This document shows positions 8,104-16,589 of a stretch of 37,039 nt of DNA, one piece after another. The translations under genes were made by a program, and so were the position numbers. The number at the start of each line of letters is the position of its first letter. Within the stretch, counting starts at the first letter, position 1. The stretch is from assembly GCA_020721205.1 (NCBI GenBank), contig DYNF01000040.1, forward strand, positions 1 to 37,039, given 5' to 3'. Source of the DNA: Prochloron sp. SulCav_FS08_3_32_3330. Its GTDB lineage: Bacteria > Cyanobacteriota > Cyanobacteriia > Cyanobacteriales > DYNF01. The notes below the pieces were generated by a model. The model did no database searches. It was not told the DNA's origin and was given only the letters and a program-made list of their open reading frames with translations.

Positions 8104-9855
8104 TTAACAACTTAAACTCATTTTTTTAGCACGTTTTCGTCCTAATAACCAATAAGTTTTCATCTCACCTTTACCTTTAACTTTAATTGTACCACGTTGA
8201 TCCAATTCATATTTATCTTTTAAATGTAAATAGGTACTTTCTGTTACTTGAATCTGTCCGGGTTCTCCCGAAGATTCCATACGGGAAGCCACATTTACCG
8301 CATCTCCCCACAGATCATAAATGAATTTTTTTGTACCAATAACTCCCGCTATTACTACCCCCGTATTAATCCCAATTCTAATCTGTATATTTTCCCCTCT
8401 TTCCGCACGAAAACGCACTAAAGCTTCTTGCATTTCTAAAGCCATTTCTGCCATCGCTTCGGCGTGATCATCCCTCTCGATCGGCAATCCCCCCGCTACC
8501 ATATAAGCATCACCAATCGTTTTAATTTTTTCTAAACCTAATTTATCAGCTAAAGTGTCAAAAGCTGAGAAAATTTCATTTAAAAGATTGACTAATTGAA
8601 TCGGTTTTAAACGGGAAGAAAGAGGAGTAAAACCCACAATATCTGCGAATAAAATTGTGACTTCATCAAAATTTTCTGCAATGGAATCATGACTTTGTTT
8701 TAATTTATGAGCGATCGCTTCGGGTAAAATATTTAATAGTAATTTTTCAGCTTTTTCCTGTTCTTCTGCAATAATTTTTCTCCCTTCTTCAATAATATCT
8801 AACATTTCATTAATCGCATTTCCTAAATTAGTTAATTCATCTTGCCCATTAACATTAACTCGTAAAGATAAATCACTATTTGTTCCCACTTGTTTCACAT
8901 CACTACTGAGATTACTTAATCTTAATAAAACTAATCTTTCTAGTAACAATAAGGTACTAATACAAAAGATAATACTGACGACTAATAAAGAACCTAATAA
9001 ATAAATTAAACTAACCTGACCTTGTTGATAAATATCTCTTTTTAAAGTTATTTCTAATAATAAAGCAGGTTCTCCATTAATATCTTTAATCAGGGTATAA
9101 CCAGAGATTTTATCATTATTTAAAGGTTGAGTAATAATCGCAGGTTCTTGATTAGGAGTATGATTTTTAGTGAGATCTTCTAATTGTTTTTTAATCCTTT
9201 TCTTATTCTCATCTAAATTTTTATCTTCTAGCAAAAAAATGTCTAGATCCAGTTTAGTTCGTTTTGCTAATTGTTCTTTTTTTTCCTGATTAAGATAACG
9301 ACCCATAATTAAACTTCCCTGAATCGGACCTTTATTTTCACTGGTCACAATCGGTTGAGAAGCGATAATTAAAATGTTTTGATCTAATAACAAAATACCC
9401 CTAACATCATCACTAACATTTTGATGATTAATTAATAATTTTCCGGGTTTTAATTGTTGTTGCAGACTATTAGGAATAGGTAATTCTTCCTCTTTCTTCA
9501 GATCAAAACCTTTGCCATAAACTTGTTTTCCTTGATTATTAATAATCAGAAAAAAGTTAAGTTTTCTGCCAGTAAATGTACTTTCTACTAAATTTATTGA
9601 CTTAAATTGAGGATTTTTACCTTGAACATAATTATAAGTATCATCCCAATCTGCCCAGTCCGTCACCGCTTCATTTAAGTTATTTACTTCCTCATCCATC
9701 GCTTCTCGAACACGCTGAACATTTCTTTGGGTATCTTCTTCTTCTAAACGAGTAAAACTTCCTAATAAAATGAATGATAAACTAACACTTAATACCCCAA
9801 TTAATCCCACTAATAAAATGGTAATTAAAATTAATGTTTTTCTCCGTAAACTCAT
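8104..9855 (-). CDS. CHASE4-HAMP class III adenylate cyclase
   Basis: The 583-residue protein is a membrane sensor that makes cAMP. It has TM1 (about 8-32), a periplasmic CHASE4-type domain (about 36-275; signature NEAVTDWADWDDTY at 61-74), TM2 (281-305), HAMP (about 305-358), a coiled linker, and a class III cyclase domain (395-572). Metal-binding Asp405 (ADIVGFT) and Asp449 (KTIGDAY) are present, as are Asn521 and Arg525 (NVASRMES). Lys445 and Asp514 (YDLWGD) occupy the adenine-selecting positions, so ATP rather than GTP is the predicted substrate. It lies about 50 bp after an HD-GYP gene on the same strand and is probably co-transcribed with it. Effector would be a SYCRP1-like CRP protein elsewhere. 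Confidence 0.9.
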   Translation of the reverse strand: MSLRRKTLILITILLVGLIGVLSVSLSFILLGSFTRLEEEDTQRNVQRVREAMDEEVNNLNEAVTDWADWDDTYNYVQGKNPQFKSINLVESTFTGRKLNFFLIINNQGKQVYGKGFDLKKEEELPIPNSLQQQLKPGKLLINHQNVSDDVRGILLLDQNILIIASQPIVTSENKGPIQGSLIMGRYLNQEKKEQLAKRTKLDLDIFLLEDKNLDENKKRIKKQLEDLTKNHTPNQEPAIITQPLNNDKISGYTLIKDINGEPALLLEITLKRDIYQQGQVSLIYLLGSLLVVSIIFCISTLLLLERLVLLRLSNLSSDVKQVGTNSDLSLRVNVNGQDELTNLGNAINEMLDIIEEGRKIIAEEQEKAEKLLLNILPEAIAHKLKQSHDSIAENFDEVTILFADIVGFTPLSSRLKPIQLVNLLNEIFSAFDTLADKLGLEKIKTIGDAYMVAGGLPIERDDHAEAMAEMALEMQEALVRFRAERGENIQIRIGINTGVVIAGVIGTKKFIYDLWGDAVNVASRMESSGEPGQIQVTESTYLHLKDKYELDQRGTIKVKGKGEMKTYWLLGRKRAKKMSLSC

Positions 9856-9905
9856 GTAGAACTCCCTATATTTTTAATAATTTTTAGTGTCTAATTTAAT
9901 GATCA

Positions 9906-11582
9906 CTAATGAATATCTAAACCATGACCTAAAGCTGTAAAAACTTGACGTTGTTCAAATAATTCTACTAGATCTTGATTAATTTTATTTTTATCTCCCT
10001 CCTCTTTTAAAATTCTCATCACCACATCTAAACTCAACGGACGTTTATACGGGCGATCGGTAGCCGTTAAAGCATCATAAATATCAGCTACCGTCATCAT
10101 TTGCGTTTGAATCGGGATTTTTTCCTGAGTTAAACCTAAAGGATAACCCGTCCCGTCCAATTTTTCATGATGACCATAAGCAATAATCGGAATATCCTCT
10201 AAATGTTTCGTCCAAGGAATTTTTTTCAGAAACTCATAAGAATGACTCACATGAGACTCGATCGCCAGTCTTTCCGCCGCCGTTAAATTACCCCTCGGTA
10301 ACATTAACTGTTCCATTTCTTGAGGAGTCACAATATATTGTAATTTTCCATCTAAATCTCGATAAGTATACTGAGAAAGATTAGTAACTTTTAAGAAAAT
10401 TTCCTCAGATAAAGCCTCAAATTTTTTCGTTTGGATCGCTTCAGGCTCATTAAATTCCTCTACAATTTGACGATATTCGTGTAATTGTTCAATAATTAAT
10501 TTTAAATTATCCTCAAATGTAGCTAATTTTTGACAATGAGGACAACTATGTTCCCCCTCTTTGTGAGTATGGGACGGATGTTCTACTAAATAACGGTATT
10601 TATCTTGAGCGCATTCCATTTCGGCGGTACGTTGTGCCACAATAAAACGCTGACGAATGACCTCTAACTGTTCAGGGTAAAGCTTTTGCCGTTTATTTAA
10701 AATTGCTTCAGGCACACCAATTTTCCCAAAATCATGTAATAAAGAAGCATAACGAATTTCTTGAAGTTGACGTTCATTAAAACGCATTAATCTTAAAGGA
10801 CCTTTTTTCACACTATTCACTTCTTCTGCCAATCTTACCGTTAGATCCGCTACCCTTTCCGAATGTCCTGAAGTAGTAGGATCACGAGATTCAATCGCTT
10901 GGATAGAAGCAGTTACAAAACCTTCAAATAATTTCTCAATACTTTCTTGTAAATTATTTCTTTCAATCGAAATAGCCGCCTGTGAAGCGAGGGATTTAAC
11001 AATTCTTTCCTCCCAATCCGTAAAAGATTGAGTTATTTTTGTCACATTTTCAGGATTAATAATATCAGTAGGGGATAATTTACGATTAATTAATTGTAAT
11101 ACGCCAATAATTTCTCCCTCCTGATCTTGCATTGGTAAAACAAGCACTGAGCGAGTACGATAGGAAAAATCTCGATCAAAACTGCGGTCTAATTTATAAG
11201 GAAGATGGGGTAATAACTCATAAGCATCAGGAATATTTAAACTTGTTCCCGTTAAAGCTACATATCCGGCTAAACTTTTCGGAGTTAAAGGAACAGCAAA
11301 CTCTTTAAAAGAAATATTAGGAATCGAATCATTTTGAGCCGCTTTGAATAATAATTTAGACATAGGCTCTTTTTTATCAACTAAATAGACACTTCCCGCA
11401 TCACTACAGGTAATTTCCCGACTTTTCGATAAAATCAGATTAAGTAACTCACTCAAATCCCGACTACTAGATAAAGCAGTGCCAATAGATAATAATTTTT
11501 CTAACAACTCTGTGCGTTCATTTGCCGTTTTAATAAACTCAGGATTATCTATCGTTAAAGAATGGGAATGATAAAGCGTCAT
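9906..11582 (-). CDS. GAF-HD-GYP phosphodiesterase with Cys/His insertion
   Basis: The 558-residue soluble protein has a GAF domain (about 25-208) and an HD-GYP domain expected to hydrolyse cyclic di-GMP or a related dinucleotide. The HD pair is His283-Asp284 (LLHDFGKIGVPE) and the GYP motif is at 479-481 (HHEKLDGTGYP); 'VADIYDALTATDRPYK' follows. Canonical HD-GYP domains have roughly 65 residues between HD and GYP, but here there are about 195. The extra 120 or so (312-436) include a His-rich stretch ending in CPHC (Cys347, Cys350) that could bind metal, and a coiled-coil-like part. It is the first gene of a probable two-gene unit with the adenylate cyclase. Confidence 0.88.
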   Translation of the reverse strand: MTLYHSHSLTIDNPEFIKTANERTELLEKLLSIGTALSSSRDLSELLNLILSKSREITCSDAGSVYLVDKKEPMSKLLFKAAQNDSIPNISFKEFAVPLTPKSLAGYVALTGTSLNIPDAYELLPHLPYKLDRSFDRDFSYRTRSVLVLPMQDQEGEIIGVLQLINRKLSPTDIINPENVTKITQSFTDWEERIVKSLASQAAISIERNNLQESIEKLFEGFVTASIQAIESRDPTTSGHSERVADLTVRLAEEVNSVKKGPLRLMRFNERQLQEIRYASLLHDFGKIGVPEAILNKRQKLYPEQLEVIRQRFIVAQRTAEMECAQDKYRYLVEHPSHTHKEGEHSCPHCQKLATFEDNLKLIIEQLHEYRQIVEEFNEPEAIQTKKFEALSEEIFLKVTNLSQYTYRDLDGKLQYIVTPQEMEQLMLPRGNLTAAERLAIESHVSHSYEFLKKIPWTKHLEDIPIIAYGHHEKLDGTGYPLGLTQEKIPIQTQMMTVADIYDALTATDRPYKRPLSLDVVMRILKEEGDKNKINQDLVELFEQRQVFTALGHGLDIH

Positions 11583-11758
11583 GACTTACTCAACTCAAAT
11601 AAATAGGTGATAAAGGAATAATGGCTCAAAAAATTGCTGTATGTTATTGTTTTTATTGTAATCTATCTGTTAATAGATTTAATTCAATTCGACAAAAATT
11701 AATTTTTTTTAATCGGATTGATGGGAAGAAAAAAGAAAAAATTTAAAATTTAAAATTT

Positions 11759-12064
11759 ATGAAAGTCTCTGTCAAATCTCTGTATAACTTATATAGTAGT
11801 GCAATCCGCCATCCTCAATATCGTTGGTTTATAATTTTAGGCACATTAATTTATTTTATTAGTCCTTTTGATCTAGCGCCTGATATTTTCCCCATTGTAG
11901 GACAATTTGACGATGTTGTAATTTTAGGATTATTTTTTACAGAAATAATTAAAATAGCGATGGAATTTTTTCAACCTCCTGAAATACCTGTATCACAAGT
12001 TAAAGACGACGATCCTAATATTAAAACTGTAGATATAGATGCAGTTTCTTTAAAGGATGAATAA
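11759..12064 (+). CDS. DUF1232 (YkvA-like) membrane protein
   Basis: This 101-residue protein matches the DUF1232 family: 'RWFIILGTLIYFISPFDLAPDIFPIVGQFDDVVILGLFF', with the hallmark Y-x-x-S-P-x-D-x-x-P-D followed by G-x-x-D-D. It has two short hydrophobic segments (about 22-40 and 48-70) and an acidic C-terminal tail. Function is unknown. The ATG follows immediately on AAAATTT heptamers (11741-11758) with no clear Shine-Dalgarno site. It is divergent from the HD-GYP gene across about 175 bp of AT-rich DNA. Confidence 0.8.
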   Translation: MKVSVKSLYNLYSSAIRHPQYRWFIILGTLIYFISPFDLAPDIFPIVGQFDDVVILGLFFTEIIKIAMEFFQPPEIPVSQVKDDDPNIKTVDIDAVSLKDE

Positions 12065-12084
12065 GATTATCAATAAAATATAAA

Positions 12085-12101
12085 ACAGGCATCTTGCCTG
12101 T
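12085..12101. terminator. Small hairpin after the DUF1232 gene
   Basis: ACAGGCA and TGCCTGT (7-bp arms, 3-bp loop) lie 20 bp after the stop codon and are followed by an A/T-rich run. The same GGCAAGATGCCTGT string appears at 23133-23146 after a heptamer array, so it is also a dispersed repeat. Confidence 0.45.
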
Positions 12102-12250
12102 ATCAAAATTTTTAAAATTAATCAGATTGAGATTTTAATTATTGCCAAAATAACTTGTGCTTTTTATAATTAAAATATATTGTATTTGCCCCTAATATTT
12201 GTTAAAATAAAAACAATAACTTAAAATAATTAATATTTAAGGTAAAAAAA

Positions 12251-12511
12251 ATGACTATTAAAACAATTGCGAAAGTAACATCAGAAGGAAAACTCGAAAT
12301 TCCTTTAGAAATATTACAACAACTTCAACCTTTAACAGAATATGAAATTTCACTCACAGAAAAAGAGAGCCTTTTGCAAAAAAAACCTAAGCTTAATTTA
12401 GATCAATTTTTAGCAAAATTAGATCAATTAGAGCCTGATCCGGATCAACCTTCTTTAGAAGAAATTAGTGAAATTGTTAAAGAAGTTAGACAAGAATTAT
12501 GGGGCAAATAA
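12251..12511 (+). CDS. AbrB-like antitoxin of a PIN toxin pair
   Basis: This 86-residue protein starts with an AbrB/SpoVT-like strand pattern: 'IAKVTSEGKLEIPLEILQQL'. The C-terminal half is acidic and helical (LDQFLAKLDQLEPDPDQPSLEEISEIVKEVRQELW in outline), as expected for the part that wraps around a PIN toxin. Its TAA stop overlaps the ATG of the next gene by one base (TAATG at 12509-12513), so the pair is translationally coupled. A type II antitoxin role is inferred from this arrangement and the partner. Confidence 0.7.
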   Translation: MTIKTIAKVTSEGKLEIPLEILQQLQPLTEYEISLTEKESLLQKKPKLNLDQFLAKLDQLEPDPDQPSLEEISEIVKEVRQELWGK

Positions 12512-12942
12512 TGAGAATTGTACTTGATGTTAATGTCTGGATTTCTGCTTTATTATGGGGAGGTTTACCATCTCAATTTTTGCATCTTTCCAGACAACAT
12601 AAAATAATTATTTTTATTTCTGAATCCTTATTAGAAGAATTAGAAATAACTTTGCAACGTAATAAATTTAAAAATCAACTTAACAAGAGAAATCATACTG
12701 TAGAATATTTAATCGCTATTACTCAAGGATTTTCTCAAAAATGTCCTAATATTTATCTTAATGTACCAGAATTAAGAGATAGCAAAGATAATCATATTTT
12801 AGCTACGGCATTATCCGCTAATGCTGAAGTTTTAATCACAGGAGATCAAGATTTATTAGTATTAAATAATTTTCAAGATATAAAGATTATGAAACCGACT
12901 GATTTTCTTAATTTTTATTTTCCTGTTAATGATAAAAACTAA
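12511..12942 (+). CDS. PIN-domain toxin (COG1569-like)
   Basis: This 143-residue protein is a PIN-domain ribonuclease of the 'putative toxin-antitoxin system toxin component' family. Asp6 (IVLDVNVWISALLWGG), an acidic pair at 42-43 (LLEEL), Asp93 (RDSKDNHILATAL) and Asp112/Asp114 (TGDQDLL) give the usual acidic cluster for Mg-dependent RNA cleavage. I chose the ATG at 12511 over one at 12499 because 12511 overlaps the antitoxin stop, which is the common coupling in such pairs, and because PIN domains start right at the first strand. The pair looks intact. Confidence 0.82.
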   Translation: MRIVLDVNVWISALLWGGLPSQFLHLSRQHKIIIFISESLLEELEITLQRNKFKNQLNKRNHTVEYLIAITQGFSQKCPNIYLNVPELRDSKDNHILATALSANAEVLITGDQDLLVLNNFQDIKIMKPTDFLNFYFPVNDKN

Positions 12943-13029
12943 GTTTAAAATTTGATTATTAAATTTAAGACAAATATTGCTATTATTATTAATGTAAATT
13001 ATAATTAACTTTTTAGGTTTAAAATTCTT

Positions 13030-13899
13030 ATGACTTCTATTCCCTTACAAGAAATTGTTAAAATTGCTCGTCAAACTGGTTGGGGTGCGGGTAATATTCT
13101 TCGGGCTTATTATCAAGGTAATGTTAATGATAAACCCTTAGAAATTAATGATAAAAAAGATGGTCCTGTCACTTCCGCAGACCTCGCCGCTAATCATTAT
13201 ATTTTAGAACAGTTACAAACGGCTTTTAAGGATGAAGATTTTGGTTATTTAAGTGAAGAAACTTACAATATTAAAGAGGGAAAAGCCCTCCCTCAAGATT
13301 GGGTTTGGATTATTGATCCTTTAGATGGGACAAGGGATTTTATTGATCAAACGGGGGAATATGCTGTTCATATTGCTTTAACTTATCAAAAAGAGCCAGT
13401 TTTGGCGGTGGTAGTAGTTCCTGAAGCGGAAAAATTATATTTTGCTACTAAAGGAAATGGCACTTTTGTGGAAACAATTGACGGAAATATTAGCCCTATT
13501 TTTGTCTCAAATCGTCATAAAATTGAAGATTTACATTTAGTTGCTTCCCGTACTCATCGAGATTTAAGAATGCAACATTTATTAGATCAATTAGCTTTTA
13601 AAGAACGTCATTATGTGGGAAGTGTGGGCTGTAAAATTGCCACAATTCTTGAACAAAAAACTGATGTTTATATCTCTCTTTCGGGTAAATCTGCGGCTAA
13701 AGATTGGGATTTTGCCGCACCGGAATTGATCTTAACGGAAGCGGGAGGAAAGTTTACTTATTTTGAGGGAAATGCTTTAAAATATAATCAGGGAGATGTA
13801 CATAAATGGGGCGGAATTATTGCTAGTAATGGTCATTGTCATGAGGATTTATGTTGTCAATCTATTAATATTTTAAAAGAATATGATCAAAAACGGTAA
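13030..13899 (+). CDS. cysQ: 3'(2'),5'-bisphosphate nucleotidase / IMPase family protein
   Basis: The 289-residue enzyme is in the inositol monophosphatase superfamily. It has LSEE (Glu76, Glu77), the signature IIDPLDGTRDF (Asp96 and Asp99 as metal ligands), and the C-terminal KDWDFAAPELILTEAGG (Asp227). The length and the spacing of the motifs suit CysQ, which removes the 3'-phosphate from PAP/PAPS and so clears a byproduct of sulfate assimilation. Inositol or fructose-1,6-bisphosphate activity cannot be ruled out from sequence. It is a single gene followed by a repeat cluster. Confidence 0.8.
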   Translation: MTSIPLQEIVKIARQTGWGAGNILRAYYQGNVNDKPLEINDKKDGPVTSADLAANHYILEQLQTAFKDEDFGYLSEETYNIKEGKALPQDWVWIIDPLDGTRDFIDQTGEYAVHIALTYQKEPVLAVVVVPEAEKLYFATKGNGTFVETIDGNISPIFVSNRHKIEDLHLVASRTHRDLRMQHLLDQLAFKERHYVGSVGCKIATILEQKTDVYISLSGKSAAKDWDFAAPELILTEAGGKFTYFEGNALKYNQGDVHKWGGIIASNGHCHEDLCCQSINILKEYDQKR

Positions 13900-13932
13900 T
13901 TTGAGAAAATACCTTCTCCAAATACCATTATT

Positions 13933-14119
13933 TAGAATTGTTTGTTGTTGCGCTTTAGCGCTATAAATATAATTTTTAGAATTGTTTGTTGTTGTGCTTT
14001 AGCGCTATAAATATAATTTTTAGAATTGTTTGTTGTTGTGCTTTAGCGCTATAAATATAATTTTGTGGTGCTAAAGCACTATAACTATAATTTTGTGGTG
14101 CTAAAGCACAACAACGAAC
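13933..14119. repeat. Three 44-bp tandem repeats with inverted partners
   Basis: A unit beginning TAGAATTGTTTGTTGTTG and continuing CGCTTTAGCGCTATAAATAT occurs at 13933, 13977 and 14021 with a period of exactly 44 bp. Each unit holds a GCGCTTTAGCGC-like mini palindrome. From 14065 to 14119 the inverted form GGTGCTAAAGCAC occurs twice, 30 bp apart, ending in CAACAACGAACC, the complement of GGTTCGTTGTTG. Thus the cluster as a whole can fold back on itself. It belongs to the same family as 5883-5934, 20622-20677 and 27573-27705. Confidence 0.85.
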
Positions 14120-14138
14120 CTATTTTTTATTGTAAATT

Positions 14139-14867
14139 TTGAATTATCCTATCCATAATTTTGAGCAAATACCTTCTACAAATACCGCTATTTGGGAATT
14201 GATTGAAAAAGGAGAAAAACCTCCTTTTGTCGTAATAGCAAAGGAACAAACCGCAGGAAAAGGTCAATGGGGAAGGATTTGGCAATCTAACCCTAATGGC
14301 TTATATTTGTCATTAGCATTAAGTCCTAATATTCCTGTGGAAAATGGTATTCATTTAACTTTTTGTAGTGCTTATGGAATTACTTTTGAATTGAGAAAAT
14401 ATGGGATTCCTGTAGAGTTGAAATGGTTAAATGATTTAATCTTAAATAAACGAAAATTAGGCGGTATAAAAATTGAAACTAAAGTTAAAAATAACCTCAT
14501 TAAAACAGCAGTGATCGGGGTGGGAATTAATTGGCAAAATGAAGTTTTTAAACCCGGAATTAATTTACAATCATTTTTAAAAGACAATAATCTTAATTCA
14601 ATTAAAACTTTAGAAGAATTAACCAATATTACTTTATCTGGTCTATTTTTTGCTTATGAAACCTATTTAAAAAATGGAATTAAACCAATTTTATCTGGTT
14701 ATCTCGACTATCTTAATAGTATAGGAAAAACCATCGAAATTAATGGAAATATAGGTATTATTACCGGGGTGACAAGCAAAGGCGAATTAAAAGTTCGGTT
14801 ATCCTCTCAAAATGCTACTACTGAAATAGAACTTCCTCATGGTACAATTAGTATTGGTTATGATTAA
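14139..14867 (+). CDS. birA: Biotin--[acetyl-CoA-carboxylase] ligase (no HTH)
   Basis: This 242-residue enzyme activates biotin as biotinyl-AMP and attaches it to the biotin carboxyl carrier protein of acetyl-CoA carboxylase. Seen are STNT (13-16), the biotin loop TAGKGQWGRIW (38-48), KWLNDL (95-100, usually KWPNDL) and KLGGIKIE (106-113), plus a short C-terminal SH3-like part. There is no N-terminal HTH, so it is a monofunctional ligase, not a repressor. The start is TTG at 14139: the next upstream in-frame codons are ATT and a stop, and the conserved STNT region needs this start. It begins 20 bp after the repeat cluster. Confidence 0.88.
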   Translation: MNYPIHNFEQIPSTNTAIWELIEKGEKPPFVVIAKEQTAGKGQWGRIWQSNPNGLYLSLALSPNIPVENGIHLTFCSAYGITFELRKYGIPVELKWLNDLILNKRKLGGIKIETKVKNNLIKTAVIGVGINWQNEVFKPGINLQSFLKDNNLNSIKTLEELTNITLSGLFFAYETYLKNGIKPILSGYLDYLNSIGKTIEINGNIGIITGVTSKGELKVRLSSQNATTEIELPHGTISIGYD

Positions 14868-14984
14868 TCCTCTTAATATTTTAACTTTGTGTTTTTTCTC
14901 ATAAAAGTTAAAATTTGATCAAAAATATCATTTTATTATGTATAATTAAAATTATTTAAAACAAAAATTATTATAAAAAAAATT

Positions 14985-15908
14985 ATGAAAATTGCAATTA
15001 CTGGAGCAACGGGTTTTGTGGGTACTCGTTTAGTCGAAAAATTAGCTAAACAAGGACATCATTTAATTATTTTTACCCGCAATTCTGCTAAAGCTAATCA
15101 AAAATTTCCTGCTTCTGCTTTTCCTAATTTAGAAATTATTAAATATACTCCCACTGAGTCAGGAAAATGGCAAGAAAAGCTATCGGGATCTGATGCTGTA
15201 ATTAATTTAGCTGGAGAGCCGATCGCTGAAAAAAGATGGTCTCAAAGCCATAAACAAGTATTATTAAATAGTCGCAAAATTGGCACTCAAAAAATAGTAG
15301 AAGGCATTAAAAATGCGACTCAAAAACCTTTTGTTTTAATTAATTTTTCGGCGATCGGTTATTATGGTACAAGTGAAACTTTAACCTTTGATGAAAATAG
15401 TAATCCGGGTAATGATTTCTTAGCAGAAATTTGTCAAAATTGGGAAAATGAGGCACAAAAAGTTAAAGAATCTGGAGTAAGATTGGTTATTATTCGCTCA
15501 GGAATTGTCTTGGGAAATGGAGGAGCATTAGCAAAAATGTTACCCGCTTTTAAAATGTTTGCCGGAGGGGCGATCGGTACGGGAAAACAATGGTTTTCTT
15601 GGATCCATATTGAAGATATTGTTAATTTAATTATAGAAGGAATTAACAGATCAGAAATAGAAGGAGTTTTTAATGGAACTGCTCCTAATCCTGTCACAAT
15701 GAATCAACTTTGTACAACTTTAGGAGAGATTTTAGATCGTCCTTCTTGGTTGCCTGTACCCGAATTTGTGTTACAATTATTGTTAGGAGATGGGGCAAAA
15801 GTTGTTTTAGAAGGGCAAAAAGTTTTACCAAATAAAACTCAATCTATTGGTTTTAATTATCAATATTCTAATCTAAAAGAAGCTTTAATTAATATTATTA
15901 ATAATTAA
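14985..15908 (+). CDS. TIGR01777 family epimerase-like SDR protein
   Basis: The 307-residue protein is an extended short-chain dehydrogenase of the TIGR01777 group. Residues 1-25 hold the Rossmann motif ITGATGFVG; VINLAGEPIAEKRWS (about 73-87), INFSAIGYYG (active-site Tyr region), RSGIVLGNGGALAKMLPAFK and WIHIEDIV are all typical, and the C-terminus is the DUF1731-like part (RPSWLPVPEFVLQLLLGDGA). Substrate is unknown. In plants a related protein affects chloroplast division (GC1/SulA), which is only family background here. Length is normal. Confidence 0.88.
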   Translation: MKIAITGATGFVGTRLVEKLAKQGHHLIIFTRNSAKANQKFPASAFPNLEIIKYTPTESGKWQEKLSGSDAVINLAGEPIAEKRWSQSHKQVLLNSRKIGTQKIVEGIKNATQKPFVLINFSAIGYYGTSETLTFDENSNPGNDFLAEICQNWENEAQKVKESGVRLVIIRSGIVLGNGGALAKMLPAFKMFAGGAIGTGKQWFSWIHIEDIVNLIIEGINRSEIEGVFNGTAPNPVTMNQLCTTLGEILDRPSWLPVPEFVLQLLLGDGAKVVLEGQKVLPNKTQSIGFNYQYSNLKEALINIINN

Positions 15909-15931
15909 AGCTAAAAATAAGACTTAAAAAT

Positions 15932-15991
15932 TCGGGATTTTTATTAAGATAAAGTAAATAGAAATAGGACAAAAATAAATTCCCGACTTTT
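15932..15991. terminator. Degenerate AAGTCGGGGATT palindrome
   Basis: TTCGGGATTTTTATT (15931-15945) and AATAAATTCCCGACTTTT (15974-15991) are imperfect inverted complements, about 30 bp apart. It looks like an eroded copy of the palindrome at 2062-2096. It lies between the stop of the TIGR01777 gene and the Phd-like gene and could end transcription weakly. Confidence 0.45.
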
Positions 15992-16052
15992 GATTAATTT
16001 TACCTATCTTAATCATAGAAAATATTTTAAAAGTTAAAAAACAATAATTATT

Positions 16053-16322
16053 ATGAATAATATTAGTATTAATACCTTTACCAAAAATGTTAAAGATTGG
16101 GTTAAAAAAGTTATCACAAATCATGAACCTTTGCAAATAAATAATGATAATGGAGAGGACTTTATTATTATTAGTGTCGAAGATTGGCAAAGGGAACAAG
16201 AAACTTTATCTATTTTACAAAATAGTGATTTAATGAAACAAATTACCACCTCAATACAAACTCATATAAATCATCAGGGTTATCAACCAACAGTGGACAT
16301 TATGATTAATTCAATTAATTAG
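16053..16322 (+). CDS. Phd/YefM-family antitoxin (unpaired)
   Basis: The 89-residue product looks like a Phd/YefM antitoxin: 'ISINTFTKNVKDWVKKVITNHEPLQINNDNGEDFIIISVEDWQREQETLSIL' follows the family plan of an N-terminal DNA-binding fold with a conserved ISVEDW-like strand-turn. The C-terminal part (about 60-89) would bind the toxin. The next gene is a HicB-like antitoxin, not a YoeB, Txe or PIN toxin, and no toxin reading frame is seen between them or upstream. It is therefore an orphan, or a remnant of a pair. Confidence 0.75.
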   Translation: MNNISINTFTKNVKDWVKKVITNHEPLQINNDNGEDFIIISVEDWQREQETLSILQNSDLMKQITTSIQTHINHQGYQPTVDIMINSIN

Positions 16323-16356
16323 AAATTACTACATTTATTAAAGGAAAATTAAATTT

Positions 16357-16548
16357 ATGAGACAAGTCGTATTATATCCGGGAGAAGATGGTTATTGGAT
16401 AGCCGAATGTCCTAGTTTACCCCCTTGTATTAGTCAGGGAGAAACAAAGGACGAAGCTATTAATAATATTAAAGAAGCTATGGAACTTTATTTAGAATTA
16501 TTAATAGAAGAAGGTCGTCCTATTCCTAAAGAAAAAACACTGGTTTAA
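16357..16548 (+). CDS. HicB-family antitoxin (unpaired)
   Basis: This 63-residue protein has the partial RNase-H-like fold of HicB antitoxins: 'VVLYPGEDGYWIAECPSLPPCISQGETKDEAINNIKEAMELYLELL'. Conserved G-x-W/Y, C-P, C-x-S-Q-G-x-T and the EAIxNIKEA helix are present. There is no C-terminal DNA-binding domain. No HicA toxin gene (about 60-80 residues with a conserved His) is seen before or after it. It starts 34 bp after the Phd-like stop, so the two antitoxin genes may share a transcript. Many short HicB-like proteins exist without HicA. Confidence 0.8.
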   Translation: MRQVVLYPGEDGYWIAECPSLPPCISQGETKDEAINNIKEAMELYLELLIEEGRPIPKEKTLV

Positions 16549-16589
16549 CTGTGGATCAATTTATTGAATTACTCTAAACATTAATTATT

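Noticed and set aside
14372-14626. Antisense frame in birA, and similar ones in the TIGR01777, Hpt, HAD and petB genes
   Set aside because: All lie opposite to, or in another frame of, well supported genes and have no recognisable motifs.
15924-16199. A 91-codon minus-strand frame over the Phd region
   Set aside because: It overlaps the Phd-like gene and a palindrome and is low-complexity (Ile/Asn/Phe).
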